From Ferruginibacter sp. (GTDB lineage Bacteria > Bacteroidota > Bacteroidia > Chitinophagales > Chitinophagaceae), in assembly GCA_025352435.1 (NCBI GenBank), contig JANXTN010000154.1, positions 1-6,676 on the forward strand: DNA of 6,676 bases, in the 5' to 3' direction. Shown here piece by piece: positions 1 through 5,650 of the stretch. Made by a program: the position numbers and the translations under genes. Under the pieces are notes generated by a model. It was given only the letters and a program-made list of their open reading frames with translations, was not told where the DNA came from and ran no database searches. Within the stretch, counting starts at the first letter, position 1. Each line of letters starts with the position of its first letter.

Positions 1-1
1 A

Positions 2-193
2 TCTGTAAGAAGAAGCCACAACCCATTTAGGAAATTTGAAAACATTTGGGCAAGCTTGGAAGTTTTTAACCTGATAAACAGAGAAAATACCATCTCCTTC
101 CAATTAATAAAAGATTTTTCTAACACCGTTTATGCTTTACCAAACAGGTTGACGCCAAGGTTGATTAATTTTAAAATCGTAGGGAAGTTCTAA
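2..193 (+). CDS. TonB-dependent receptor, C-terminal fragment (5' end outside window)
   Basis: Reading frame 2 is open from the left edge to a TAA at 191-193 and encodes 63 residues with no internal start needed. The text matches the last strands of a Bacteroidota TonB-dependent outer-membrane receptor: a WASLEVFNLINREN segment (residues about 16-29), then YALPNRLTPR (44-53) and a final strand INFKIVGKF ending in Phe, the usual aromatic carboxyl end recognised by the BAM machinery. Such receptors are outer-membrane beta barrels importing siderophores, vitamins or glycans with TonB energy. The plug and most of the barrel lie upstream, so the substrate cannot be told. Only 132 nt separate it from phoH and I see no clear terminator behind it. 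The family call comes from recalled family sequence, not a search. Confidence 0.8.
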   Translation, partial: SVRRSHNPFRKFENIWASLEVFNLINRENTISFQLIKDFSNTVYALPNRLTPRLINFKIVGKF

Positions 194-261
194 AAAAACT
201 TTTCACATAAATTTTTAATAATGTTGATAATTAATTAGAATAGTTTACCAAGCCTATTCAG

Positions 262-269
262 TAAATTTG
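262..269 (+). promoter_or_regulatory. Candidate Bacteroidota -7 element for phoH
   Basis: TAAATTTG fits the Bacteroidota -7 consensus TAnnTTTG exactly and lies 56 nt before the phoH start. No convincing -33 TTTG is seen at the usual distance (a TTTA at 244-247 is too close), so this is half a promoter. Transcription from it would give a leader of about 50 nt that contains the hairpin at 282-297. Confidence 0.4.
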
Positions 270-281
270 AACAAACAGATG

Positions 282-297
282 GCTGAAATCTTTCAGC
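282..297 (+). promoter_or_regulatory. Inverted repeat / leader hairpin before phoH
   Basis: GCTGAAA at 282-288 and TTTCAGC at 291-297 are perfect inverted repeats separated by TC. As RNA this gives a compact 6-bp stem with a four-base loop, ending 28 nt before the TTG start. No T-tract follows on either strand, so it is not an intrinsic terminator. It may be an RNA element in the phoH leader or a dimeric protein-binding site; the sequence does not decide. Confidence 0.45.
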
Positions 298-325
298 GAA
301 TTAAAACGAAAACAAAGTAAAAAAC

Positions 326-1333
326 TTGACAGAAACGATCATCAATTTAGAAAATGTAAACCCTATCGAATTTTTCGGAGTTAACAACGGCAAGCTCGAC
401 ATTCTGAAAAAGAAATTTCCCCTTTTAAAAATCTTAAGCCGAGGCACACAAATAAAATTAAGTGGTGCTTCAGAACAAATTGAAGAAGCAAAAGAAAAAA
501 TAGATTTATTAATACAATACCTCGAAAGAAGTGGCCACATGAGTGAAAATTATTTTTCACAAATACTAGGAGGCGATGATGAAAAGAGTGTTGACAATTT
601 TATAGATCGCAATCCAAACGATGTATTGGTTTTTGGGCCTAACGGAAAAACGATTAGAGCAAGAACTGCCAACCAAAAATTGATGGTGCAGGCTTGTGAT
701 AAGAACGATATTGTTTTTGCCATTGGCCCGGCAGGTACCGGTAAAACGTATACTGCTGTTGCATTAGCTGTGCGAGCTTTAAAAAATAAACTGGTTAAAA
801 AAATCATCCTTACCCGCCCTGCAGTAGAGGCAGGAGAAAGTTTAGGATTTTTACCGGGCGATTTAAAGGAAAAGATTGATCCATATTTACGCCCTTTATA
901 TGATGCGCTCGATGATATGATACCTGCTGACAAGCTTGCTTATTACATGAGCACCCGTATCATTGAGATTGCGCCATTGGCGTACATGCGTGGTCGTACA
1001 TTAGACAATGCATTTATCATTTTAGATGAGGCTCAAAACACTAATGACCTTCAGATAAAAATGTTTTTAACTAGGATTGGTCCAAATGCAAAAGCAATCA
1101 TTACAGGTGATCCTACACAGGTGGATTTACCCAAGAATATGCAAAGTGGCTTATGGCGTGCAACCCGTTTGTTGAAAAATATTGACGGTATTTCTCACAT
1201 TGAATTGGATGAAGAGGATGTGGTAAGACACAAGTTGGTGAAAGCCATTATTAAGGCTTACAACAAAGATGATAAAAATACGATGGAAGAAAAAGAAGCT
1301 GCCCAAAAAAGCAGAAACAGCAGGGTAGACTAA
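326..1333 (+). CDS. phoH: PhoH family ATPase
   Basis: A 335-residue PhoH-like cytoplasmic P-loop NTPase. Walker A GPAGTGKT is at 134-141, the family segment [18 protein letters not shown] at 163-180, Walker B IILDEAQN at 231-238, a sensor-like [11 protein letters not shown] at 259-269, and the conserved RHKLVKAII near 301-309. Residues 1-70 form the KH-like PhoH amino-terminal region. Length is normal for the family. Start: an in-frame stop lies at 302-304 and no ATG or GTG follows it before TTG at 326; the first in-frame ATG (residue 72) would remove the amino-terminal domain, so TTG is preferred. PhoH proteins are linked to RNA metabolism, often near ybeY in other bacteria, and in E. coli to phosphate starvation; the exact role is not settled. 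The gene stands alone, with a terminator at 1361-1386. The tail from 314 is charged and variable. Confidence 0.95.
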   Translation: MTETIINLENVNPIEFFGVNNGKLDILKKKFPLLKILSRGTQIKLSGASEQIEEAKEKIDLLIQYLERSGHMSENYFSQILGGDDEKSVDNFIDRNPNDVLVFGPNGKTIRARTANQKLMVQACDKNDIVFAIGPAGTGKTYTAVALAVRALKNKLVKKIILTRPAVEAGESLGFLPGDLKEKIDPYLRPLYDALDDMIPADKLAYYMSTRIIEIAPLAYMRGRTLDNAFIILDEAQNTNDLQIKMFLTRIGPNAKAIITGDPTQVDLPKNMQSGLWRATRLLKNIDGISHIELDEEDVVRHKLVKAIIKAYNKDDKNTMEEKEAAQKSRNSRVD

Positions 1334-1360
1334 TTCTAATTTAAAATAAAAGCATAACAG

Positions 1361-1386
1361 AAGTACTCTAAACGGGTACTTTTTTT
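1361..1386 (+). terminator. Intrinsic terminator of phoH
   Basis: AAGTACTC at 1361-1368 pairs with GGGTACTT at 1374-1381 (8 bp with one T-G wobble) around a TAAAC loop, and a run of T follows to 1386. This is a textbook Rho-independent terminator 28 nt after the phoH stop, separating phoH from the next operon. Confidence 0.85.
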
Positions 1387-1416
1387 ATTACTACCCAACA
1401 TCCAAAATAATAGCTC

Positions 1417-1424
1417 TAAATTTG
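1417..1424 (+). promoter_or_regulatory. Candidate -7 element for the lipoprotein-crcB-ppa operon
   Basis: TAAATTTG, identical to the element before phoH, fits TAnnTTTG and ends 25 nt before the ATG at 1450. It sits directly after the phoH terminator, where a new promoter is needed. No good -33 TTTG is visible. No fluoride-riboswitch-like leader fits in the short space between terminator and start. Confidence 0.4.
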
Positions 1425-1449
1425 AAATCTAAAAACTTTACATTTATAT

Positions 1450-1863
1450 ATGAAGTTATCACTCCAAATACTTTCTCTTTGCATCGTTATTTTTTCCTGC
1501 AACAATAGAGATGCAAAAAGGCCCACAACCGCAACAGAAACAGGTACCGAATTTATAAGAGCCACACTGGATGGTAATTTTAAAGCTGCTGAAACTTTAT
1601 TACTAGACGATGCCCAAAATAAATCTATGTTTGAATCTTATAAAAACTATTACGAAAGACGATCATCGCAAGAAAAGCAGGCATATAAAAAAGCCTCTTA
1701 CAACATCAATACACTTACGGACGTAAACGATACAACTACTATAATAAACTACAGCAACTCATACATGAAACAACCCATGAACATAAAAGTTGTGAGAAGA
1801 AATAATGAGTGGGGTATAGACTTTAAATATACCTCTGCTGACAGTTCGATAACAACAAATTAA
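1450..1863 (+). CDS. Small lipoprotein, DUF4878/NTF2-like
   Basis: A 137-residue exported protein. A short hydrophobic signal peptide (residues 4-16) runs into IFSC, a plausible lipobox with the lipidated Cys at 17, followed by NNR. The mature part begins with a Thr-rich linker, then EFIRATLDGNFKAAETLL (about 34-51), a helical stretch YKNYYERRSSQEKQAYKKAS (64-83), and strands INYSNSYMKQPMNIKVVRRNNEWGIDFKY (99-127). This order of helix plus curved sheet with a final W-x-x-D-F strand resembles the DUF4878 / cystatin- or NTF2-like lipoproteins common in Bacteroidota; function unknown. It is the first gene of a close-packed run and ends 2 nt before crcB, so it is probably co-transcribed. Without an acidic stretch after the Cys, surface export by the Bacteroidota lipoprotein export signal is not evident, so a periplasmic location is likelier. 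Confidence 0.75.
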   Translation: MKLSLQILSLCIVIFSCNNRDAKRPTTATETGTEFIRATLDGNFKAAETLLLDDAQNKSMFESYKNYYERRSSQEKQAYKKASYNINTLTDVNDTTTIINYSNSYMKQPMNIKVVRRNNEWGIDFKYTSADSSITTN

Positions 1864-1865
1864 TT

Positions 1866-2231
1866 ATGGTAAAAGGTTTTCTGCTGGTAGGCCTTGGGGG
1901 CAGTATTGGGGCAATGTTACGTTACCTGATAATGTCGATCTGGAAAACAGAAACTTTTCCTTTCAATACCCTTATTATAAATGTTATTGGAAGTTTATTA
2001 ATAGGGATAGTGTTTGCACTGAGTGAAAAAACTGATTTAATAAGTAACAACATAAAACTCTTTTTAGCAACAGGAATTTGTGGTGGTTTCACAACCTTTT
2101 CAACTTTTAGTGCAGAGAATTTTCAGTTATTAAAATCCGGTGAATATGTTACCGCAGCAGGTTATATTTTTGCCAGTGTTTCATTGTGTATAGTGGCAAC
2201 ATTTATAGGTTTCAAAATAATAAACAATTAA
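1866..2231 (+). CDS. crcB: Fluoride ion channel/exporter CrcB (Fluc)
   Basis: A 121-residue inner-membrane protein with four predicted membrane helices (about 3-23, 34-54, 63-83 with a break, 96-118). It shows all family marks: GGSIGAMLRY at 11-20, TLIINVIGSLLIG at 35-47 with the pore Asn39, and TGICGGFTTFSTFSAE at 69-84, which holds the central Na+-site Thr residues and the two Phe (78, 81) of the fluoride path. Fluc proteins work as antiparallel dual-topology dimers that let F- leave the cell. Length is typical for a homodimeric type. The ATG follows the lipoprotein stop by 2 nt and the stop lies 3 nt before ppa, so the three are very probably one transcript. No fluoride riboswitch is seen upstream. 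Identity is near certain from motifs; the operon assignment is inference. Confidence 0.95.
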   Translation: MVKGFLLVGLGGSIGAMLRYLIMSIWKTETFPFNTLIINVIGSLLIGIVFALSEKTDLISNNIKLFLATGICGGFTTFSTFSAENFQLLKSGEYVTAAGYIFASVSLCIVATFIGFKIINN

Positions 2232-2234
2232 TTT

Positions 2235-2783
2235 ATGTACGTACTACATCCATGGCATGGAGCTGAATATGGCTACGATGCACCACAACAGGTAAATGCA
2301 TTGATTGAAATTCCAAAAGGCAGCAGTTGCAAATACGAAATTGATAAGCAGACAGGGTTACTAAAACTTGACAGAGTAATTTATTCCTCTTTTCATTATC
2401 CTGTGAACTACGGGTTTATTCCAAAAACTTTGGGGGATGATGGTGATCCACTTGATATACTCGTGTTGTGTAGCGAAAGCATTGCGCCCTTGTGCCTGGT
2501 AAAAGCTACTGTTATCGGCAACATGCAAATGATAGATAACGGAGAAAAAGATGATAAAATTATTGCTGTTGCAGCAAATGATCCTTCAGTTAATCATATA
2601 AAAAGTATTGAGGAATTGCCTGAGCATTTTATAAATGTTCTAAAGAATTTTTTTGAGCAGTACAAAGTGCTTGAAAATAAACAGGTCGAGATTAATGAGT
2701 TTCAAGATAAAGAGGCGGCGTATAAAGTAATTGATGATTCGATAAAAATGTATAATGAGCACTTCCCAAAAAACAATAGCTAA
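2235..2783 (+). CDS. ppa: Inorganic pyrophosphatase, family I (soluble)
   Basis: A 182-residue cytoplasmic enzyme that hydrolyses pyrophosphate to two phosphates with Mg2+, pulling biosynthetic reactions forward. The signature DGDPLD is at 69-74. Residues aligned by position with the E. coli active site are all present: K33, E35, R47, Y55, Y59, D69, D71, D74, D101, D106, K108, then Y143-K144 after a two-residue shift. The enzyme should therefore be active. Length suits the bacterial hexameric type. It begins 3 nt after crcB; family I pyrophosphatases are strongly inhibited by fluoride, which gives the pairing a functional reason. The next gene starts 13 nt after the stop if the ATG at 2797 is used. 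No unusual features. Confidence 0.96.
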   Translation: MYVLHPWHGAEYGYDAPQQVNALIEIPKGSSCKYEIDKQTGLLKLDRVIYSSFHYPVNYGFIPKTLGDDGDPLDILVLCSESIAPLCLVKATVIGNMQMIDNGEKDDKIIAVAANDPSVNHIKSIEELPEHFINVLKNFFEQYKVLENKQVEINEFQDKEAAYKVIDDSIKMYNEHFPKNNS

Positions 2784-2796
2784 TAATCCTAAAAAA

Positions 2797-3222
2797 ATGG
2801 ACATACAAATTATTTTAGTGCTGTTACTCATTGGCCTGGTAGCAGGCGTATTGAGCGGAGTAATAGGTATTGGAGGAGGCATTGTAATAGTGCCCGCACT
2901 GGTTTATTTTATTGGGTTTTCGCAAAGAACTGCACAGGGCACATCTCTTGCAATTCTATTATTACCTATTGGGCTTTTAGGTGTAATTCAATTTTACAAA
3001 GCAGGCTATGTAGATGTAAAAGTAACGGCCATTATCGCCCTTTCTTTTTTTATAGGAAGTTATTTTGGGAGTAGAATTGCACTTACAGTTCCTCAGGATA
3101 TATTAAAAAAAGCCTTTGCGGTTTTACTGGTTGTCATCGGAATTAAAATGTTGTTTTTTGATAAACATAAAAAAGAATCAGTAACTATTTCTTCTCCCAC
3201 AACTGCGGTGATAAATCACTAA
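2797..3222 (+). CDS. Half-size TauE/SafE-type membrane permease
   Basis: A 141-residue integral membrane protein. It opens with a hydrophobic helix and the family loop LSGVIGIGGGIVIVPALVYF (19-38), then TSLAILLLPIGLLGVIQFYKAG (49-70), ALSFFIGSYFGSRIA (81-95) and DILKKAFAVLLVVIGIKMLFF (101-121), giving about four membrane segments and a polar tail of 20 residues. Full TauE/SafE proteins have two such repeats and about 250 residues; this has one, so a dimer is expected. Family members are linked to export of sulfite, sulfonates or other organic anions, but substrates are mostly unproven. Start choice: an in-frame ATG at 2755 would overlap ppa by 29 nt and add a polar 14-residue extension, so ATG 2797, 13 nt after the ppa stop, is preferred. 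Probably last gene of the operon. Confidence 0.85.
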   Translation: MDIQIILVLLLIGLVAGVLSGVIGIGGGIVIVPALVYFIGFSQRTAQGTSLAILLLPIGLLGVIQFYKAGYVDVKVTAIIALSFFIGSYFGSRIALTVPQDILKKAFAVLLVVIGIKMLFFDKHKKESVTISSPTTAVINH

Positions 3223-3239
3223 TGTCATTATGGAATTCC

Positions 3240-3270
3240 TTTGCCTTATCATCTTATCAATATAAATAAC
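3240..3270 (+). promoter_or_regulatory. Weak candidate promoter before the sigma-factor gene
   Basis: TTTG at 3240-3243 can serve as a -33 box, and 19 nt later the sequence TAAATAAC (3263-3270) takes the -7 position, but it matches TAnnTTTG poorly. The gap between the TauE/SafE-type gene and the sigma gene is 64 nt with no terminator hairpin, so read-through from the upstream operon is also possible. Confidence 0.25.
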
Positions 3271-3286
3271 TGTTTTATTGCAAAGC

Positions 3287-3856
3287 ATGGTGACTAAATA
3301 CCACGATAAAGATGACAAAGAGCTGCTGCATATCTACATGAAAGATAGCGATACAGATGCGCTTGGCATTTTATTGCAACGCTACACCGGTATGCTTTTA
3401 GGCGTGTGTATGAAGTATTTAAAAAATGAAGAGGAAGCAAAAGACAGTGTACAACAAGTTTTTCTGAAGGTCATTAATGAGCTGCACAAATACAATGTAG
3501 ATTATTTTAAAAGCTGGATTTACATGGTGGCGAAGAACCATTGCCTGATGAAGTTGAGAGATAAGAAAAAGAATACAGCTGATATAAATGAAAACGTATT
3601 TGAAGCTAGCGATGCATTAGATGAAAAGACAGTAATGCAAAATAAAGAAGTCAGCCTGAACAATCTGGAAATTGCGTTAAAATCACTTTCAGAGGAGCAG
3701 CGCATTTGTGTAGATTTATTTTATATGCAAAAAAAATCTTACCAAAAAATAACAGATTTAACAGGCTACAATGGACTACAGGTGAAAAGCCATATTCAAA
3801 ACGGCAAAAGAAATTTAAAAATTTTAATGCTCAGAATGCCACAACATGAACAGTAA
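3287..3856 (+). CDS. Sigma-70 family (ECF-like) RNA polymerase sigma factor
   Basis: A 189-residue sigma factor. Region 2 covers about 24-91: DALGILLQRYTGMLLGVCMKY, then the core-binding stretch EEEAKDSVQQVFLKVI (48-63) and the -10 recognition part FKSWIYMVAKNHCLMKLRDKKK (74-95). A linker rich in acidic and polar residues follows. Region 4 covers about 123-180 with LKSLSEEQRICVDLFYMQ and a helix-turn-helix from SYQKITDLTG to VKSHIQNGKRNLK. There is no region 1 or 3, so it is an ECF-type alternative sigma. Start: TTG at 3278 is in frame, but ATG at 3287 lies nine bases on and is preferred. The 3' end overlaps the next gene by 11 nt, indicating translational coupling. The promoters it controls cannot be read from this window. 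Confidence 0.93.
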   Translation: MVTKYHDKDDKELLHIYMKDSDTDALGILLQRYTGMLLGVCMKYLKNEEEAKDSVQQVFLKVINELHKYNVDYFKSWIYMVAKNHCLMKLRDKKKNTADINENVFEASDALDEKTVMQNKEVSLNNLEIALKSLSEEQRICVDLFYMQKKSYQKITDLTGYNGLQVKSHIQNGKRNLKILMLRMPQHEQ

Positions 3857-4178
3857 TATTGATGATATATTGAACAATGATGAGAGAGACAACCAAAAAA
3901 AGTTGTCAGCTTTACATGATGTATTAAACCATGAAGGCACTGCTAAAGAATTAGATGATGAATTTGAAATGGACGCTTCAGAAGGTCTGCAACAATTTGA
4001 TGAGCACCAAATCCCTTATTTGGTAAATGAATTGAACCAAAATTTAAAGTCGCAGCTAAAAAGCAAAAAACGAGTAAAGAAACATATTCCTGATCAATCA
4101 ACCGTTTTAATAACCATTATTACTTTGCTGCTGTTAGTAGTATTGGCTTTTATTATTATCAGAAAATATTATCAATAA
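3846..4178 (+). CDS. Tail-anchored membrane protein, possible anti-sigma partner
   Basis: A 110-residue protein I cannot assign to a named family with certainty. Residues 1-70 are acidic and polar, with DDEFEMDASEGLQQFDE at 37-53, which recalls the D-x-F-E-x-D-A-x-E-G motif of cytoplasmic amino-terminal segments in Bacteroidota proteins encoded next to sigma factors. A basic patch (KSKKRVKKH, 72-80) precedes one membrane helix at about 86-105, and only RKYYQ follows. By the positive-inside rule the amino part is cytoplasmic and there is almost no periplasmic domain. The ATG overlaps the sigma gene by 11 nt. Position and topology suggest a membrane-bound regulator that could hold the sigma factor, but no classical anti-sigma (zinc or FecR-type) domain is visible. 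The role is inference. Confidence 0.8.
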   Translation: MNSNIDDILNNDERDNQKKLSALHDVLNHEGTAKELDDEFEMDASEGLQQFDEHQIPYLVNELNQNLKSQLKSKKRVKKHIPDQSTVLITIITLLLLVVLAFIIIRKYYQ

Positions 4179-4256
4179 CACTATTTTCCATGTCGGGTAT
4201 TTAAAATTTTTAATACATTAACAAACAGTCACAATAAATATAATTATTTTTACATC

Positions 4257-4655
4257 CTGAAAAAATTCGCAGTCATATTATTGATGTTCGTTTACGGTAT
4301 CACTACCGTGGGTGCAACTGTGCATGTGCATTACTGCATGGACAAAATAATCGGGTGGGATCTCTCACAAACAGAGAGTAGTACTTGTGGCAAATGCGGA
4401 ATGAAGGAAAACTCAACCAAAAAAGGTTGTTGTAAAGATGAACTAAAGCAATTAAAAATTGATAATGATTATCAAACAAGTACAGTTGCTTTTCTTCATA
4501 AAAATTTCTCAGTTCCTGCAATAAAATTCTATCCTTCTTTATTAGAATTTAATAGGGTTGTATTGAATACTGATGTAAATATAGAACACTATTCTCCCCC
4601 ACTCTTACCCTTCGCACAAGAACGTACGATCTTATATTGTACTTATCTTATTTAG
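4257..4655 (+). CDS. HYC_CC_PP family Cys-rich exported protein
   Basis: A protein of 132 residues if begun at CTG 4257, or 124/123 from TTG 4281 or ATG 4284. It matches a Bacteroidota family of unknown function named after its motifs: HVHYCMDK (23-30), CGKCGM (44-49), GCCKDE (57-62) and SPP (113-115). The CTG start gives a proper signal peptide, KKFAVILLMFVYGITTVGA, whereas TTG or ATG removes the two Lys and half of the hydrophobic core. The frame is open back to the stop of the previous gene, with no ATG or GTG suited as an upstream start. Seven Cys (including a likely pair near the end) and His at 23 and 25 suggest metal binding in the periplasm or inner membrane. It precedes two HMA-domain genes, which supports a role in metal handling. 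A TATTTTTA at 4245-4252 resembles a -7 box. Confidence 0.8.
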   Translation: MKKFAVILLMFVYGITTVGATVHVHYCMDKIIGWDLSQTESSTCGKCGMKENSTKKGCCKDELKQLKIDNDYQTSTVAFLHKNFSVPAIKFYPSLLEFNRVVLNTDVNIEHYSPPLLPFAQERTILYCTYLI

Positions 4656-4677
4656 AGAATTCTTACGTTTCACGCTA

Positions 4678-4712
4678 CTATGCGTTTCCTAATGCATAGG
4701 ATTTAGCTTTTT
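4678..4712 (+). terminator. Weak hairpin with T-run between HYC_CC_PP and first HMA gene
   Basis: CTATGC at 4678-4683 pairs with GCATAG at 4694-4699 (6 bp plus a G-T wobble, loop of 8) and a short T-run follows at 4708-4712. The stem is modest and the T-run starts eight bases late, so it may cut transcription only in part, or act as an RNA stability element. TAGCTTTT at 4704-4711 also differs by one base from a -7 box. Confidence 0.3.
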
Positions 4713-4736
4713 AAAAAAACTTTTAAAGTTCATAAA

Positions 4737-5078
4737 ATGAAAACATTATCTCTGATGGTAATTGCAATATCCTGTGCATTTTTACATGCGTCGGCACAAA
4801 TAAAAAACACAATAACAGATACTGTGAAAATTTATGGCAACTGTGGTATGTGTAAATCAAAAATTGAAAAGGCCGCGAATCAAAAAAATATTTCTAAAGC
4901 GGTGTGGAACGAAGAAACAGGCATGGCTGTTATATCTTACGATGCTACACAAACTAATAGGGATGAAATTCTGAAAAAAATTGCCGGTCTTGGGTATGAC
5001 AGTGATTCATTTAAGGCACCAGATGCAGTCTACAATGGATTGCCGGGCTGTTGCCAATATGATAGACCGAAAAAATAA
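4737..5078 (+). CDS. Exported HMA-domain metal-binding protein with C-terminal Cys pair
   Basis: A 113-residue periplasmic-type protein. A signal peptide covers 1-20, with probable cleavage at ASA|Q. A heavy-metal-associated (HMA) ferredoxin-like domain spans about 27-92: the first strand TDTVKIYGN leads into CGMC (36-39) and helix KSKIEKAANQ, then strand ISKAVWNEETGMAVISYD and helix DEILKKIAGLGYDSD. The site reads GNCGMCK rather than the canonical GMTCxxC, yet keeps the CxxC pair. The tail adds LPGCCQYDRPKK with a second vicinal Cys pair at 105-106. Such domains bind Cu(I) or other soft metals and hand them to partners. A 13-nt palindrome, AACTTTTAAAGTT, lies at 4718-4730 just before the start. 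Followed by another HMA gene 58 nt on. Metal identity (copper likeliest) is inference. Confidence 0.85.
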   Translation: MKTLSLMVIAISCAFLHASAQIKNTITDTVKIYGNCGMCKSKIEKAANQKNISKAVWNEETGMAVISYDATQTNRDEILKKIAGLGYDSDSFKAPDAVYNGLPGCCQYDRPKK

Positions 5079-5093
5079 CATCATTTAATAATC

Positions 5094-5122
5094 AACGGTA
5101 TTATTAAAATAATAGTGCCGTT
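5094..5122 (+). promoter_or_regulatory. Strong intergenic hairpin between the two HMA genes
   Basis: AACGGTATTATT at 5094-5105 can pair along all 12 positions (two G-T wobbles) with the bases at 5111-5122, around an AAAAT loop. Only TTTC follows, then ten A (5125-5134) and the start codon at 5137. The missing T-run argues against an efficient terminator; an mRNA processing or stability element, or partial attenuation, fits better. The A-run may help ribosome binding. Confidence 0.55.
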
Positions 5123-5136
5123 TCAAAAAAAAAATC

Positions 5137-5649
5137 ATGAAAAATTTTATAATCATAATACTCAGCAGTCTGTTTGCAATACAGGCTAATGCTCAGATAT
5201 CTAAAGCAGAATTGGTTGCCACAGGATTGACCTGTTCTATGTGCTCGAATGCAATAAACAAACAGTTTAAAGCAATGCCTGAAGTTGAAAGTGTAACGAC
5301 CGATCTCAATAAGAATACATTCACAATAAACCTTAAAAAAGGAAATTCATTATCGCCAAAATCTTTTAAAGACAAAGTAGAAAAAGCAGGTTTCTTTGTG
5401 GGTTCATTAGTTTTGACTTTGCCTTTTGATAATTTTAAAGCGGGTGACAATGTAGCCTACAAATCAAAAGAAACAGCTTATATTTTTGTTGATACAAAAT
5501 CTCAAACGCTAAAAGGTGAGGTGAAAGTGCAAGTGCTTGATAAAGGTTTTGTAACGCAGAAAGAATATAAAAAACTGGAAAAATCTTTTAACAAGTATCC
5601 TTCTTATGCGGTAAATAACGACAAGAATTTTCATGTAAAAACATTGTAA
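5137..5649 (+). CDS. Exported HMA-domain protein with unassigned C-terminal domain
   Basis: A 170-residue protein. The signal peptide is MKNFIIIILSSLFAIQANA (1-19) with cleavage before QIS. An HMA domain covers about 22-92: KAELVATGLTCSMCSNAINK holds the metal pair C33 and C36 in the canonical GLTCxxC setting, followed by a helix, the strand VESVTTDLNKNTFTINLKKG and DKVEKAGFFVGSLVLTL. Residues 95-170 form a Lys-rich, strand-like extension (YIFVDTKSQTLKGEVKVQVLDKGF, then KEYKKLEKSFNKYPSYAV) that I cannot assign. Cysteines occur only in the CxxC pair. It should act in the periplasm or on the envelope. The gene lies one base before the outer-membrane-type gene at 5651, so the two are almost surely co-translated and possibly partners. 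Copper or another thiophilic metal is the probable ligand. Confidence 0.85.
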   Translation: MKNFIIIILSSLFAIQANAQISKAELVATGLTCSMCSNAINKQFKAMPEVESVTTDLNKNTFTINLKKGNSLSPKSFKDKVEKAGFFVGSLVLTLPFDNFKAGDNVAYKSKETAYIFVDTKSQTLKGEVKVQVLDKGFVTQKEYKKLEKSFNKYPSYAVNNDKNFHVKTL

Positions 5650-5650
5650 C

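Noticed and set aside
550..933. Long minus-strand open frame opposite phoH
   Set aside because: It lies wholly inside the well-supported phoH gene, has no recognisable domains, and looks like a mirror of its codon pattern.
1387..1449. Possible fluoride riboswitch before the crcB operon
   Set aside because: The space after the phoH terminator is 63 nt, very A/T-rich, and shows none of the conserved GC-containing stem and pseudoknot pieces I would expect.
2755..2796. Upstream ATG as start of the TauE/SafE-type gene
   Set aside because: It would overlap ppa by 29 nt and add a polar stretch before the first membrane helix; ATG 2797 fits the family and spacing better.
3232..3239. GGAATTCC palindrome before the sigma gene
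   Set aside because: Eight bases, no spacer and no second copy seen nearby; consistent with chance.
4718..4730. AACTTTTAAAGTT palindrome as a metal-regulator operator
   Set aside because: It has almost no G or C and does not resemble a metal-regulator operator I know; noted in the HMA entry but not called as a site.
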